Assembly (NCBI GenBank): GCA_016126655.1
Contig: CP065955.1
Location: forward strand, 496,001-560,000
DNA from: Aerococcaceae bacterium zg-1292
GTDB lineage: Bacteria > Bacillota > Bacilli > Lactobacillales > Aerococcaceae
Direction of reading: 5' to 3'
DNA: 64,000 bases
Below are positions 63,858-64,000 of the stretch, piece after piece (within the stretch, counting starts at the first letter, position 1; every line of letters begins with the position of its first letter). A program made the translations under genes and the position numbers. Under the pieces are notes generated by a model, which saw only the letters and a list, made by a program, of their open reading frames with translations, was not told the DNA's origin and made no database searches.

Positions 63858-64000
63858 GATGTCTTTAGCTGAAGCTTTTAACCAAGCTTCAGTTTTTTTA
63901 CAGGAACATGGAATTGAGGAGGCACCTATTCGAGATTACTGGTGCCAAGTATTTGACTGGCAATTAACGGATGTGGTGCGTCATCTTCAGCAGCCGATTA
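63841..64000 (+). CDS. prmC: protein-(glutamine-N5) methyltransferase, release factor-specific, N-terminal part
   Basis: The frame begins with ATG 63841 inside the end of prfA, after TTGGAGGAG, and is still open at the window edge (53 residues). It matches the helical N-terminal domain of PrmC (HemK) in position and character, for example [21 protein letters not shown]. PrmC methylates the GGQ glutamine of release factors, and gene order after prfA is conserved. The catalytic NPPY motif lies beyond the window. Confidence 0.85.
   Translation, partial: MRLNSKMSLAEAFNQASVFLQEHGIEEAPIRDYWCQVFDWQLTDVVRHLQQPI

Overview
The window is AT-rich DNA from a Gram-positive Firmicute, most likely order Lactobacillales. 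Family Aerococcaceae or Carnobacteriaceae is my inference and is not proven. Support comes from strong AGGAGG ribosome-binding sites, extended -10 (TGnTATAAT) promoters, lipoproteins with LxxC lipoboxes, two LPxTG surface proteins with YSIRK-like signal peptides, consensus CcpA (cre) sites, and a YutD / YutF / Lit gene order. No rRNA, tRNA, CRISPR array or intact insertion sequence was seen.

Layout, left to right. (1) 59-4863: a tandem family of related lipoprotein genes (a 5' fragment, an intact copy and a decayed copy), then two membrane proteins and an ABC ATPase in overlapping or tightly spaced order. (2) 5079-11668: single genes, namely a flavin-reductase-like protein, rpsP, an iron alcohol dehydrogenase, a MATE exporter, glutathione reductase, a GlsB-type membrane protein and a DegV protein with a structured leader. 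(3) 12387-19555: a phosphatidyltransferase-like membrane protein with a damaged motif, then yutD / yutF / lit, an oxidoreductase, a DExD RNA helicase and a secreted PepSY protein. (4) 19692-28653: a sucrose or fructan locus with a LacI regulator, two palindromic operators, an ABC sugar importer without its ATPase, a GH32 hydrolase, fructokinase and zwf. (5) 30164-35870: the glycogen operon glgBCDA behind a two-promoter leader with a large hairpin. (6) 35964-41621: a class I amidotransferase, holA, ddh, a PPDK regulator, a Fur-family repressor and rpsU. (7) 41848-55205: two paralogous surface enzymes, a pullulanase and a 2,998-residue amylopullulanase, each behind a consensus cre site. (8) 55653-60929: the pyruvate dehydrogenase genes pdhABCD. 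(9) 61234-64000: tdk, prfA and the start of prmC, interrupted by a 595-bp tandem duplication.

Metabolically the window reads as one theme. Surface enzymes cut extracellular starch or glycogen, and a sugar importer with GH32 and fructokinase feeds hexose phosphates. Zwf and pyruvate dehydrogenase sit downstream, and glgBCDA stores surplus glucose as intracellular glycogen. The cre sites predict carbon catabolite control of the surface enzymes.

The most unusual signal is a family of about 119-121-bp intergenic elements in nine clusters (roughly 19 complete units plus about ten partial ones) at 12133, 13360, 18611, 24332, 28652, 36831, 40408, 61812 and 62407. The units start AAAACATAGTG and end near CCAGAAT. 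They carry nested inverted repeats whose arms differ between units yet in several cases stay complementary. They are modular, breaking repeatedly at CCACTGG|AG. They nearly always have their 3' end toward the start of the next gene, often directly before its Shine-Dalgarno sequence. I do not recognise them as any named repeat family; this is the best candidate for something undescribed.
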